DNA from: Laguncularia racemosa
Taxonomy: Eukaryota; Streptophyta; Magnoliopsida; Myrtales; Combretaceae
Assembly: GCA_037954665.1 (NCBI GenBank)
Contig: JBBMOL010000243.1
Location: 584,535-648,534 of the forward strand
DNA length: 64,000 nucleotides
Direction: 5' to 3'
How positions within the stretch are numbered: position 1 is the stretch's first letter; each line of letters begins with the position of its first letter. The translations under genes and the position numbers were made by a program. The notes below the pieces were generated by a model. It did not search any database and was not told where the DNA came from. It saw only the letters and a program-made list of their open reading frames with translations. Positions 1-11,144 of the stretch are shown piece after piece.

Positions 1-937
1 ATCTAATCTTATCACAATTAAATTGAAATTATAGGAATTCTCAACATGAATACTCCACATATATGTCAATCTCATAACCAAACTACACTGATCATTTTAG
101 CAAACTAGGGCTTCATCCACTATTCCCACAAATGAAATTAGCCAGCCATACAATAGATAACAACAAGACAAAATTCAATTAAAAATGTTAAAGAATCCAT
201 TAAAGACATAAAAACCAATTCACAGAAATGCAAAATATGATTCGGATAAGAAGTCACCAATATGTAGCAAATCTGGAAATAAGATCCTAAAACAACTCTT
301 CAGAGATTTCTGACTTGATCTCAATTGATGGAAGTACAATTGAATTCAATCTTCAATTCCCTTGTAAAAAGCTAAAGTTTTCTCAAAACAAAGTTCTCAA
401 ATCTGCCAAATTGTTCAGAGTCTCCTCTCCTCCCCCCGGTGTCGTGTTTTTTCTCCCCCTTCTTTCTCACCCGTCCTTTTATGCTCTGCAGAAACATACA
501 AATTTCACAAGAATATGAAAAGTCGGCAGTCCACCACATGAGGCACGACCGTGTGTAATGTGGTTGTTACTGCCACCACATAAACCACGGCCATGGGATA
601 ACTCCATAAGCTTCTCGGCATTCATTTCTTTCCTTCTTCTTTTAGGCACGACCGTATGTAATGTGGTTGTTACTGCCACCACATAAACCATGGCCGTGGA
701 ATAACTCCATAAGCTTCTCGGCATTTATTTCTTTCCTTCTTCTTTTAGGCACGGCCGTGTCTCATCCCTTGCTTGTGATTTCTTCATGTTTTGCATCATG
801 TACATCTTCAAGTCCATTAATCCCTAAGATATTAACATAAATTCAATTTAAGTATCTTTTTATTGGAAATTTCTAATAATTGACAATAATATATATACCA
901 ATTGCAAGATACAACATGATAAAATATGCCTTTATCA
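1..937 (-). mobile_element. Athila-like LTR fragment, cut by the window edge
   Basis: Read on the minus strand, it begins TGATAAAGG at 937, exactly where the integrase C-terminus of element B1 is interrupted, so this looks like the 5' end of an LTR inserted into B1. The general layout matches the LTR at 34404-35829: an AT-rich start, a middle section with CACGGCCGTG-type words (541-760), a TATA-like gcataaaagg (about 475-484, minus sense), then a long AT-rich leader. No coding sequence is supported. The 3' end and its target-site duplication lie before base 1, so solo LTR and complete element cannot be told apart. The Athila-like label rests on layout, not on coding sequence. Confidence 0.5.
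541..760. repeat. 103-bp tandem duplication carrying CACGGCCGTG-like words
   Basis: The unit beginning aggcacgaccgtg starts at 541 and again at 644, and a third partial copy (aggcacggccgtgt) starts at 747, a constant period of 103 bp. The two full copies differ at only a few bases, mostly C/T or G/A. Each unit carries a near-palindrome related to CACGGCCGTG at its start and CACGGCCATGG/ATGGCCGTGG in the middle. The array sits in the middle of the LTR fragment 1-937. Confidence 0.9.
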
Positions 938-942
938 ATCTG

Positions 943-1965
943 TAACATTAAAGGTTGTTGATACACCATACTCTCCTAGTAGCTCTATCCTGTAGGTGTT
1001 GTTGTTGATGCACCTGACAACTCGGAATGGTCCATTTGATCTAGGAGATAGCTTCTATGACTTCTTATGTGGAAACCTGTCCTAGCTAAGGTTAATCCAG
1101 ACTAAGTACCTACATTATAAATGTTGGTTTTCCTATGCCTGTTTCCCTGAAGTTTCTGCTGCTCTTGAGTCTTCTAAAGGCGTTCAGCTATTTTCTCATG
1201 AAGTTGCTAGATCTCCTTGGCTCGATCCACTCCACTAAAGCTCTCTTCCTTTGTTGCTGGTCCTGCTATAAGATCTAATGGAATAGTAAGATTATAGCCA
1301 TACATAACTTCAAAGGGAAACTTACTGGTTGAACTATGAGTAGACCTATTGTAAGTGAACTCAACAATAAGAAGACACAAGTCCCAATCAATAAGATTCT
1401 TGCCAATTGTTGCTCTTAGTAAGTTGCCAAGAGTATGATTAACAACCTCAATCTAGCAATCGATCTATGGATGGCATGAGATACTATACATAAGTTTAGT
1501 TCCAAGTCTTCTCCATAGTGTCTTCTAGAAGAAACTAAGAAATTTAGTGTCTCTATCAGACACTATACTATGTGGAACACCATGTAATTTGATAATTTCC
1601 TGCACAAAAAGGTTAGCAATAAAAAGGTCATCATTTGTTTTATGACAAGGCACAAAATAGGACATTTGCTGAATCTGTCAACAACTACCATGATAGAATC
1701 CTTTCCCCTTTGCGTCCTAGGCAAATCCAACACAAAATCCATACTGATATCAGTCCATGGTTTGGCAAGTATAGGTAAAGGCATATATTCACCCTGTATG
1801 CCTTTCTTTCCTTTAGCCCACTTGCAAACTCCACACCTTTCTAACACCTATGAACATCCTTTATCATACCTCTCCAATAAAAATTCTCTTTCAACATAGC
1901 TAGGGTTTTCTTTTCGCTAAAATGACTAGATAATCCTCCTGCATGTGCTTCCCTCACTAATAACA
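943..1965 (-). pseudogene. B1 integrase, broken
   Basis: An integrase inserts the reverse-transcribed DNA copy into the genome. On the minus strand the zinc-binding part is readable near 1960-1800 (REAHAGGL, HFSEKKTL, then CGVCKWAK) and is followed by the catalytic core start WTDISMDFVLDLP and VVVDRFSK (open frame 1847-1563). The C-terminal part (RSNGPFRVV, NNNTYRIELLGEYGVSTT) reads at about 1070-945 and stops at FNVTD, where the LTR at 1-937 interrupts it. Several frame changes separate these blocks, so no functional protein is possible. Sequence agrees with the A-family integrase in order but is clearly diverged. Confidence 0.85.
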
Positions 1966-2104
1966 CCCTCACAAACTCATAAGGTATACACAATTTCCTA
2001 GATTTATATAAAAAAAACCCTCAATCATGCAATACCCCTCGTACATCTTACCCTTAGAACATTTCTCAATAACTACTCTAAATTCATCATCATACATATA
2101 TTAT

Positions 2105-2620
2105 TCCTTCAATAATTCAAAACCTAGCAGTTTCGATTGAAGTGAAGTGATAAGTACATGCCTGTGTGACAAAGCATCAGCAACCATATTCTGATTACCT
2201 TTCTTATACTTTATCACATATGCAAAACTTTTTAGAAACTCCACCCACTTAGCTTGGCATTTAGACAGGTTTTGCTGACCCTTGAAGTTCTTTAGTGACT
2301 CATGATCTATATAGATGATGAATTCTCTCAGAAGAAGATAATGCTACCATGTCATCAAAGCTCTCACTAAGGAATAAAATTCCTTATCATAGATGGAATA
2401 GTTCAAAGTTGCACCACTCAACTTTTCACTAAAGTAGGCTATAAGCCTCTTTTCTTGCATCAATACAACACCAATCCCTATCCTAGAAGCATTACATTCT
2501 AACTCAAAAACCTTTTCAAAATCAGGTAAAGCCAATACTAGAGTACAAGTAAGTTTTTCCTTTACCTCTTCAAAACTCTTTTTGGCCTTCTCACCCTAAA
2601 TGAAAGGAACATTTTTCTTA
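2105..2620 (-). pseudogene. B1 RNase H, broken
   Basis: RNase H removes the RNA strand during reverse transcription. The open frame 2535-2344 reads FELECNASRIGIGVVLMQE and YSIYDKEFYSLVRAL, the conserved start of the Ty3/gypsy RNase H domain. The usual first catalytic aspartate (CDAS in the A-family copies) is Asn here (CNAS). Downstream, blocks corresponding to TDHESLK and VADALS are recognisable at about 2310-2110 in other frames. It follows RT and precedes integrase on the minus strand, as expected. Confidence 0.8.
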
Positions 2621-2807
2621 GTCAATTCTGCAAGTGGACTACCAATGCTACTAAAAGTATAGACAAAACGCCTATAAAAGGATGCTAGTCCATGGAAACT
2701 CCTTACCTCCGTGACTAAGGTTGGTGTTGGCCATTCTCTAATTACTCTCACTTTCTCCTCGTCAACCTTAACACCTGAACCAGATATAATAAAACCTTAA
2801 AATGTTA
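2621..2807 (-). pseudogene. B1 RT, C-terminal (thumb/connection) piece
   Basis: Minus-strand sequence here corresponds to the end of the RT domain: WPTPTLVTEVRSFHGLASFYRR-like words can be read in shifting frames just before the RNase H domain. At 2808 the coding sequence is cut by the 5' LTR of A1, and TGTTA at 2803-2807 is the target-site duplication. The rest of the RT resumes at 9781. Confidence 0.75.
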
Positions 2808-3742
2808 TGATGAGATCCATGATGGGAGCCAAGCCAGAAGATGGAATGTGGATCCTCTTTAAGTGCCACCTGGACTGATCACAAGAAATCGAGCGAAACG
2901 ATTCAAGGAAGCACTTAATGGGTTGATAAAGGATGTCCACGAAACCGGAAAGGATTGGAGCAATCATGAAGTTGGAAAGGATTGGAACAACCATGGGAAT
3001 GCGCTTACTCTTGTACAAGTCATAAAGGATACGGGTTGATGAAGGCGTGTCTTTATAAGGCACGACCGTGTAGGAGTCTGGAGGTTACACAGAATCATAC
3101 ACGGTCGTATACATGGTTCAAAGGCACGACCATGCATGTATCAAGATTTCCACAGAAAGATACACGACTAGAAGTACACGGTCGTGTACATTGTCAAGAT
3201 TTCCATAGAAAGATACACGGCTAGAAGTACACGGTCGTGTACATCTCCAACGCCGGTCATGTATATTTTCAACACCGGCTCCAAGGCCGCCGGCCTTCAT
3301 GTCTACACCGCCGACCTATATGTTTGTTTTGTTGATTTTACGCAACTTATCTAAGTTATGTCGTTTTGGGCTTTATTGTTACGAATTGTAAACCCTAATA
3401 TAAAGCTCCTAAGGTTAGAATATAGAACATACAACATTAAAGTTTGAAAAACACTTTTGAGAGAATTCCTCTCTTGGTTCTTTAAAGAACTAATCTAGAA
3501 CTTATCAGATTTTTTTATTCCATGGCGTTCATCCCGACTTATCAATCGATCTTTTATCCCGATTGTGGCGTCTTCATATTATACCAAGGTTCTTGTCTCG
3601 CTTATAGACAACGAGTCGCGGTTTCCACTTGAGTGTGTTTAGCATCTTAGGTAGCGAATTCTGAACGTATTGGTATTGGGTTTTGTCACACGTTGGCATG
3701 GTTCGTATCAGTTAGGAATCCGATCAAACCGATTTTATATCA
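2808..3742 (+). repeat. A1 5' LTR (935 bp)
   Basis: It starts TGATGAGATCC and ends TATATCA. The first 232 bp (to the TGA at 3037-3039) is the duplicated coding end of pol. Then come two 53-bp repeat units (starting 3161 and 3214) with TACACGG...CGTGTA words, a TATA box (TATAAA, 3399-3404), and the downstream transcribed part of the LTR. The flanking base run TGTTA at 2803-2807 is the target duplication. Confidence 0.95.
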
Positions 3743-3745
3743 GTT

Positions 3746-3758
3746 TGGTATCAGAGCC
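3746..3758 (+). other. A1 primer-binding site, initiator tRNA-Met
   Basis: TGGTATCAGAGCC lies three bases after the LTR end. It is complementary to the 3' end of plant initiator tRNA-Met, including its CCA tail, so this tRNA would prime minus-strand DNA synthesis. Confidence 0.95.
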
Positions 3759-4230
3759 TAGGTTTGTTAAACCATCAGTTCGGTTTGAGGAAGGTAACAT
3801 CAAAACCCTAACTCCAATCGTTCATATCAATTATTCATATTCAATTTCATAGTGTTAATTGTCTATTGAAAGTGTAGTACCTACTATTCAATTTTTGTTA
3901 CAAAAAAAAAGGAAGAATCACGACAAAAAAAAAAAAAAGGAACGTGATCAAGAGCAGCAAACAAAGGTGACAAAATTAAATCTGAAAGAAAAAAGAGGAA
4001 AACTTTCGAGCCCTAAACTTGTTTTGAATTCTACGGAAGGGAATTGGTGTAGTTTGGGTTAATTCCAAGAGAATTGAGAAGAGGAATTAGCGAGTTGACA
4101 TCATCATTGTTTGTGAGAATACACAAGTGACTGTGTGATATCATCATTTGAGCAAAACACGTAAGGGAGTGTATCGTGAGGTTTAATCATATATATATTT
4201 GTGTTAGTACTAATCTTTTCTACAAGAACT

Positions 4231-5410
4231 ATGTCGAGGCAACATTCTCCTGAAAGTGAGAGGGGAAGGTTTGATGCTAGGTTAGTGATTGAGGCGTTGA
4301 GGGGTGAGATGAAGAGAATGTTTCAGGAGGGAATGGAACAAATTCATGAGACGGTAGAGCAAAGACTAGATCAATCTACAAACGTCTTCCAAGTGCGTAA
4401 GAGAGAGAGTCGTTCGAGGAGAGTACAAAGGGGTGGAGATTAAATGTCGGGTGATGACTTTGATGAGCCTTCTGTCGGGAGTTATAGAGGTTATAGTGGT
4501 CGGAATAGAGGAACTAGGGATTGGGAAGATAGAGGAGATAGGAATAGAGAGGATAATCAATTGAGTAGTATAAAGATAAAGATTCCTCCTTTCCAAGGGA
4601 AGAATGATCCCGAAGCGTACTTAGAGTGGGAGAAGAAGGTAGAGATGGTGTTTGATTGTCATAACTATAGTGGGACAAAGAAAGTGAAACTTGCTGCCAT
4701 TGAATTTTCGGATTATGCCTTAGTGTGGTGGGATCAACTAATGTTGAATCGAAGAAGGAATGGTGAACCACCTATTGAGTCGTGGGAAGAGATGGAAAGG
4801 GTGATGAAGAAGCGGTTTGTACCTGCGTATTACTATCGTGAATTGCACAACAAATTGCAAACTCTTAAGTAGGGAAGCCGAAGTGTGGATGAGTATTTCA
4901 AGGAGATGGAAGTAACGATGATCAGGGTGAATGTAGAGGAGGATAGAGAGGCTACCATGGCTAGGTTTCTTGCTGGAATGAATAGAGAAATTCAAAATGT
5001 CATTAAATTGCAGCATTATGTAGAATTGGAAGATATGGTTCATATGGCTATAAAGATTGAGAACCAGCACAAGAGAAAAGGTAGTAGTAATGCACGGTTT
5101 CAACAGGGTACTGGTTCATCCACCTAGAAGACGACCAATGGAAGAAGGAAGAAAAGCCTTTACCCACCAAACCAAAAGGAGAGCAGAGGCAAGCGGGTTC
5201 TACTCCTGGTAACCAAGGTAAACCTGACTCTTCTACTCCTAGAAATCGTGACATTAGATGTTTTAAATGCCAAGGTAGAGGCCATATTGCTAATCAATGT
5301 CCGAATAGGCGTGTTATGATTCTGCATGATGATGGTGAGTATGAGACTGAGGGGGATAGTGAAGAGGATGAAATGCCTCCATTAAGGACGTTAGTGATGA
5401 TGAGGAGCCT
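4231..5410 (+). pseudogene. A1 gag part of the polyprotein, broken
   Basis: Gag forms the virus-like particle. The likely start is ATG 4231 (MSRQHSPE...), preceded by the leader and conserved in A2, A3 and A4. An N-terminal charged segment is followed by the capsid region (PFQGKNDPEAYLEWEKKV at about 4590-4640, then MARFLAG and VELEDMVHMAIK near 4955-5060). The CCHC zinc knuckle CFKCQGRGHIANQC is at 5259-5300. Lesions: TAA at 4441-4443, TAG at 4870-4872 (CAG in A4; the same TAG occurs in A2), and TAG at 5125-5127 followed by a small deletion. The acidic segment after the knuckle leads into protease with no gag/pol frameshift signal, so gag and pol were one frame. Confidence 0.9.
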
Positions 5411-8400
5411 ACAGTAGGGAGGTTAGTGGCAGTAGTGAAGAGAGCTTTGAATGTGCAGGTGAAGGAAGAAGAGGAGGTGCAAAGAGAGAATATCTTTCAT
5501 ACTAGATGTTATCTAGGTGATCATATTTGCAATTTGATCATTGATGGAGGAAGTTGCACTAATGTGGTGAGTAATTTTATTGTCGAGAGATTGGGACTCA
5601 AGACTACTAAACACCCTAGTCCATATAAATTGCAGTGGTTGAATGATAGTGGCGAGACTAAGTCAGTAAGCAAGCCTTGATTGCTTTTCGCATTGGTAGG
5701 TATGAGGATGGGGTGTTATGCGATGTAGTGCCAATGCAAGTGTGTCATGTGTTGTTGAGGAGGCCATGGCAATTTGATAGGAAGGTTGTTCATGATGGCT
5801 TTTCTAACAAGTATACACTTGTTCACAAGGGGAAAAACTTTAATCTTAAACCCTTAACACCTAAACAGTGTATGAGGATCAGTTGCAGCTAAAACAGTCT
5901 TTTGCAAAACATAAGGTGAGTGAAAAACAGAGGGAGAGTGAGAGAGGAAAAGACAATGAGAAAGAAAAGGAATACAAAAGTCGAACTCAAAAGGAAAAAG
6001 AGAGGAAGGTTGGAAAGAGTGTGAGAGATCAAGTTGAAGGGGGATCAACATTGGTGGTGAGTGAAAAGGAGAGTGCAGCCTTGCAAATGCAGAGTTGTGT
6101 GGCAAGAGCGAGTGTAGTGACGAGAGCGTTAGTGATGAAGCAACCTATGTTGTTGCTGGTTTTTAAGGAAACATGTTTGAATACTAACGAACTATCTAAC
6201 TCTTTGCCTAGTGTGGTTGTGTCTATTGTGTAGGACTTTGAAGATGTCTTCCCTGAGGAAATTCCAAAGGGATTACCACCTATTTGTGGTATTGAGCACC
6301 AAATTGACCTTGTACCCGGAGCATCGATTCTAAAAAGCCAGCTTATAGGAGCAATCCAGAGGAGACAAAGGAACTCCAGAGGTAGGTTGATGAATTAATG
6401 GAGAAGGGGTACGTGACGGAAAGCATGAGTCCATGCGCAGTGCTTGTGATTTTGGTGCCTAAGAAGGATGGGTCATGGAGAATGTGTGTTGACTGCCGCG
6501 CCATCAACAAAATCATGGTAAAGTATCATCATCCCATTCCTCGCTTAGATGACATATTAGATGAGTTACATGGGTCTAGTGTCTTTTCCAAAATTGATCA
6601 AAAAAGTGGATATCACCAAATTAGAATGAAAGAAGGTGATGAATGAAAAACCGCATTCAAAACGAAATATGGATTGTATCAGTGGTTCGTAATGCCTTTC
6701 GGTTTAACTAACGCACCTAGTACTTTTATGAGACTTATGAACCATGTTTTGAGGACTTTTATTGGCAAATTTGTGGTTGTCTATTTTGACGATATTCTCA
6801 TTTACAGCAAGAGTTTAGAGGACCATATATCTCACTTGAGAGATGTTTTAGAAGTACTTCGAAAGGAGCAATTATATGCTAACCTCAAGAAGTGCACTTT
6901 TTGCACAGACAAACTTGTGTTTCTTGGTTTTGTTGTTAGTGCACAAGGAATACAGGTTGATGAAGAAAACATTCGTGCGATCCAAGAATGGCCTAGTCCA
7001 ACTAATGTAAGTAATGCACGGAGTTTCCATGGACTAGCAAGCTTTTACAGGAGGTTTGTGAAGGATTCCAGCACCACTTACTGAGGTAATTAAGAAGAAC
7101 GTGGGGTTCAGATGGGGAGAGCAACAAGAGAAGGCCTTTCAGACGCTTAAAAATAAACTGACTCAAGCACCATTACTTGCTTCACCTAACTTTGCTAAAA
7201 CGTTCGAAATTGAATGTGATGCTTCAGGATTAGGTATTGGAGCAGTGCTTATGCAGGAGAGAAGACCAATTACATTCTTTAGCGAGAAGCCAAGTAGGGC
7301 AACCTTAAACTACCCTACTTATGACAAGGAGTTATATGCATTGGTTCGAACCCTGGAGACTTAGCAACACTATCTTTGGCCAAAAGAGTTCATGATCCAC
7401 ACTGATCATGAATCCTTGAAGTACTTGAAGGGGCAACACAAGCGGAACAAAGGGCATGCTCGTTGGGTAGAGTTCATCGAAACATATCCATAGGTGATCC
7501 ACTATAAGCAAGGTAAAGAGAATGTCGTTGCTGATGCACTTTCTAGAAGGTATGCTCTTATCTCTACTCTTAGTTTTAGATTGCTTGGTTTTGAGCACAT
7601 TAAGGAATTGTATGCTGCTGATCGAGATTTTTGTGAGGAGTATGTGCATTGTGAGAAGAGTGGGCATGGTAAATTTTATAAACATGAAGGATTCTTGTTT
7701 AGGGAGAGTAAACTATGCATTCCAATTTGTTCTTTAAGAGAATTACTAGTGGGGAGTCTCATGGAGGAGGTTTAATGGGACATTTTGGAGTAGCTAAAAC
7801 CTTAGGGGTATTGCAGGAACACTTCATTGGCCTCACTTGAAACGAGATGTTGAGAGGATTTGTGTGCGATGTGTCACATGTAAGCAAGCAAAATCTAGAG
7901 TCCAACCTCAAGGGCTTTATACCCCACTTCCCATTCCTCTTGAGCCTTGGGTAGATATTTCCATGGATTTTGTGTTAGGATTACCTAAGTCTAAACATGG
8001 TCGGGATTCTATTTTTGTAGTTGTGGATAGATTCTCTAAGATGGCACATTTCATTCCTTGTCACAAAACGGATGATGCTTGCAATATTGCCAATTTGTTC
8101 TTTAGGGAAGTTGTGAGATTACATGGTATGCCTAGAACAATCGTATCGGATAGAGATGCTAAGTTCTTGAGCTACTTCTGGAAGACCTTGTGGGCTAAGT
8201 TAGGAACTAAGTTATTGTTCTCTACTACTTGTCATCCACAGACTGATGGTCAAACTGAGGTAGTAAATCAAACTTTATCTACTTTGTTGAGGGCTGTAAT
8301 TAAAAAGAATATTAAAAGTTGGGAGGATTGTTTGCCACATTTTGAATTTGCCTATAATCGTACAATGTATTCTGCTACTAAATTTACTCCTTTTGAAATT

Positions 8401-9060
8401 GTGTATGGTTTTAATCCACTAACTCCTTTGGATTTATCACCTTTGCCTATTTCTGAGTATGTTAATCTAGATGGCAAGAAGAAAGCAGAATTTGATAAAC
8501 AAATCCATGTGAAGGCAAGGCTAAACATTGAGCGAAGAATAGAGCAATATGTGAAACAAGCCAACAAAGGTCGTCGACATGCTATTTTTGAACCTGGAGA
8601 TTGGGTTTGGGTTCACATGCGCAAAGAGCGGTTTCTTGTGCAGCGTCGATCTAAATTATTTCCTAGAGGCGATAGACCATTTCAAATTCTGGAGCGCATA
8701 AATGATAATGCATACAAGATAGATTTACCAGGTGAGTATCAAGTAAGTGCCATGTTTAATGTTACTGATCTGAATCCTTTTGATGCAGGCGATGATTTGA
8801 GGACAAATCCTTTTCAAGAGGAGGGGAATGATGAGATCCATGATGGGAGCCAAGCTAGAAGATAGAATGTAGATCCTCTTGAAGTGCCACCTAGACCGAT
8901 CACAAGAAATCGAGTGAAACGATTCAAGGAAGCACTTAATGGGTTGATAAAGGATGTCCACGAAGCTAGAAAGGATTGGAGCAATCATCAAGTTGGAAAG
9001 GATTGGAACAACCATGGGAATGCCCTTACTCTTGTACAAGTCATAAAGGATATGGGTTGA
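5411..9060 (+). pseudogene. A1 pol part: protease, RT, RNase H, integrase; broken
   Basis: Protease: LIIDGGSC, active Asp triplet near 5540-5550, frameshift near 5660-5680. A lysine- and glutamate-rich linker (about 5900-6230) ends at a TAG at 6231-6233. RT: 6398-7084, YFDD at 6782-6793. RNase H: ECDAS near 7210; the Trp of ETWQ is a TAG at 7362-7364, also present in A2. Integrase: the zinc-binding part is frameshifted near 7825 (same lesion in A2); the core keeps Asp 7966-7968, Asp 8149-8151 and Glu 8257-8259, the D,D,E triad. The frame crosses the polypurine tract and enters the 3' LTR, where a private stop ends it at 8863-8865; the ancestral stop is 9058-9060. No full protein can be made. 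Confidence 0.93.
8816..8828 (+). other. A1 polypurine tract inside pol
   Basis: AAGAGGAGGGGAA lies directly before the TG of the 3' LTR, where the plus-strand primer is expected. It is also coding: it reads through Q-E-E-G-N of the integrase tail. The same 13-base tract precedes the 3' LTRs of A2 (19089-19101) and A3 (29940-29952), and a one-base variant precedes that of A4 (42617-42629). Confidence 0.9.
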
Positions 9061-9775
9061 TGAGGGCGTGTCTTTACAAGGCACGGCCGTGTAGGAGTCT
9101 GGAGGTTACACAGAATCATATACGGTCGTATACATGGTTCAAAGGCACGGCCATGTATGTTGTCAAGATTTCCATAGAAAGATACACGACTAGAAGTACA
9201 GGGTCGTGTACATTGTCAAGATTTCCACAAAAAGATACACGGCTAGAAGTACACAGTCGTATACGTCTCCAATGCCGGTCGTGTATATTTTCAACACCGG
9301 CTCAAGGCCGACTCTAAGGCCACCGGCCTTCATGTCTACACCGCCGACTTACATGTTTGTTTTGTTGATTTTACGTAACTTATCTAAGTTATGTCGTTTT
9401 GGGCTTTATTGTTACGAATTGTAAACCCTAATATAAAGCTCCTAGGGTTAAAATATAGAACATACAACATTAAAGTTTGAAAAACACTTTTGAGAGAATT
9501 CCTCTCCTAGTTCTTTAAAGAACTAATCTAGAACTTATCGGATTTTTTTATTCCGTGGCGTTCATCCCGACTTATCAATCGGTCTTTCATCCGATTGTGG
9601 CGTCTTCATATTATACCAAGGTTCTTGTCTCGCTTATAGACAACGGGTCACGGTTTCCACTTGAGTGTGTTTGGCATCTTAGATAGCGAATTCCGAACGT
9701 ATTGGTATTGGGTTTTGTCACACATTGGCATGGTTCGTATCAGTTAGGAATCCGATCAAACCGATTTTCGTATCA
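8829..9775 (+). repeat. A1 3' LTR (947 bp)
   Basis: It starts TGATGAGATCC at 8829 and ends TCGTATCA at 9775, followed by the target duplication TGTTA at 9776-9780. From the start to the ancestral pol stop is exactly 232 bp. A TATA box (TATAAA) is at 9432-9437. Most differences from the 5' LTR are C/T and G/A changes. Confidence 0.95.
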
Positions 9776-9780
9776 TGTTA

Positions 9781-10640
9781 CCTCAGTTTGGTAAAAGGAA
9801 CACTTCTAGAGATTTGTAAATAGTTGTTGTGCCCTCAAAACCGAAAACACCGCCTGAAGATGCTTTACATGATTTTCTAGGCTTTTGCTGTATATCAAAA
9901 TATCATCAAAATAAACAACAACAAATTTACCTAAAAACTCCTTCATTACATGATTCATCAATCTCATAAATGTACTAAGAGCATTACTCAAGCCAAATGG
10001 CATAACTATCCATCCATACAGTCCATGGCGTGTTTTAAAAGCGGTTTTCCATTTGTCTTCCTCTGTCATCTGAATTTGGTGATATCCGCTTTTAAGATCT
10101 ACCTTGGAGAATAACTGTGCACCATACAACTCATCCAATATATCATCAAGTCTAGGAATAGGATACTTGTATTTGATGGTAATTTTTTTGATGACCCTGT
10201 TATCAATGCACATTCTCCAAGTACCATCCTTCTTAGGAACAAGAAGGGCTAGAACGGCATAAGGACTGAGACTCTCTCTAACAAATCCTCATTCGACTAG
10301 CTCATCCACCTGACATTTCAATTCTTTAACCTCCTCAAGATTTATGCGATATGCTGGTCGATTTGGTAAAACTAACCCTGGCAAGAAGTTGATGGCATGC
10401 TCTATTCCTCTCAGAGGTGGTAAACTTGTTGGCAAATCATCAATAAAAGGATCAACATACTCATTTAATACCTGAGATACTATAGAGGGTAGGTGCTAAT
10501 GTCCCTCCATCCCTAGGGCATATCTCAGCTGTAGCAAGTATACTAGAACCTCCTCTAACATAGCTTTCTCCAACTCACCCTGTCCCATCAATAATACCTT
10601 CATCTCTCTAAATTTATTGGCCTGTACGAGACCCCCTTTT
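9781..10640 (-). pseudogene. B1 RT N-terminal and central part, with the linker before it
   Basis: The open frame 10213-9806 on the minus strand reads the RT fingers and palm (IPRLDDILDEL, KVDLKSGYHQIQM, VMPFGLSNALSTFMRLMNHV). The catalytic YFDD box is at 9913-9902. Upstream (10440-10220) the conserved GIEHAI, NRPAYR and LVPKKDGTWRMC words are visible with breaks. The linker towards protease occupies about 10441-10640. RT converts the element RNA into DNA. The sequence resumes directly after the A1 target duplication at 9776-9780, which shows that A1 landed in this domain. Confidence 0.9.
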
Positions 10641-11140
10641 ATCTTTGATGGCCTATTGATCTGTTGCTAAACCTCTTGGGCCTCTGAAGGTGACATCGGA
10701 TTCAGAATGATGCGTTTACCCTCTTTCTATAATATATATGTATTCTTAAAGCCATCATGTCAGACCCTCCTGTCATATAACCATAGCTTGCCAAGCAATA
10801 TATGGGATGCACACATAGGAAGAATGTCACATTCAATCTCATCACATATTTATCCCCTATACTAAAAGGTACCCTAGCTCTTTGGGTCATATGTAAACTT
10901 CCTTGATGACTAAACGAATGTAATTTATAGGGCTTAAGATGTGGGGTAGTGACAAGTTTCAATTTTGATACTAATGATGCTACCACAACATTTGTACGAC
11001 TACCACGATCAACAATAATGACACATAGGTTACCTTGTACCCTACAAGAAGTATGGAACAAATTTTTCCTTTACTCATCATCCTTAATTGTAAAAGAAGT
11101 CAAAGCCCAACGCAATACATCAGTTGACAAAAACATTTCA
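10641..11140 (-). pseudogene. B1 protease, broken
   Basis: The minus-strand frame 11061-10702 reads LFHTSCRVQGNLCVIIVDRGSRTNVV, matching in order the protease start of the other elements; the aspartate of VDRGS is the expected active-site residue of a retroviral-type aspartic protease. A few codons upstream there is a stop (near 11090). The N-terminal neighbour should be the zinc knuckle, but the sequence changes to leader-type DNA near 11145. The domain ends around MSPSEAQEV, the same place where the gag-protease-only copies B2-B4 jump to the pol C-terminus. Confidence 0.8.
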
Positions 11141-11144
11141 CTTA

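Larger units (their letters stand above)
2808..9775 (+). mobile_element. A1: complete family A Ty3/gypsy element (CRM-like), defective
   Basis: Full structure: 5' LTR 2808-3742, primer-binding site 3746-3758, leader 3759-4230 with oligo(A) runs around 3901-3940, gag, pol, polypurine tract 8816-8828 and 3' LTR 8829-9775. Both termini are TG...CA and both flanks are TGTTA (2803-2807 and 9776-9780), so the ends are exact. The element is inserted in the RT of B1, which is in opposite orientation. By eye the LTRs differ at roughly one base in twenty over their first 400 bp, mostly transitions, which makes A1 the oldest-looking of the four A copies. Coding regions carry several stops and frameshifts, some shared with A2. 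Confidence 0.95.

Noticed and set aside
479..724. Minus-strand 81-codon frame as a gene
   Set aside because: It is a translation of the 103-bp tandem duplication, so its internal protein repeat follows from the DNA repeat.
3859..4062. Lysine-rich small frame before gag in A1, and the similar one at 14124-14330 in A2
   Set aside because: It follows oligo(A) runs in the leader, is not preserved in A3 or A4, and lies upstream of the conserved gag ATG.
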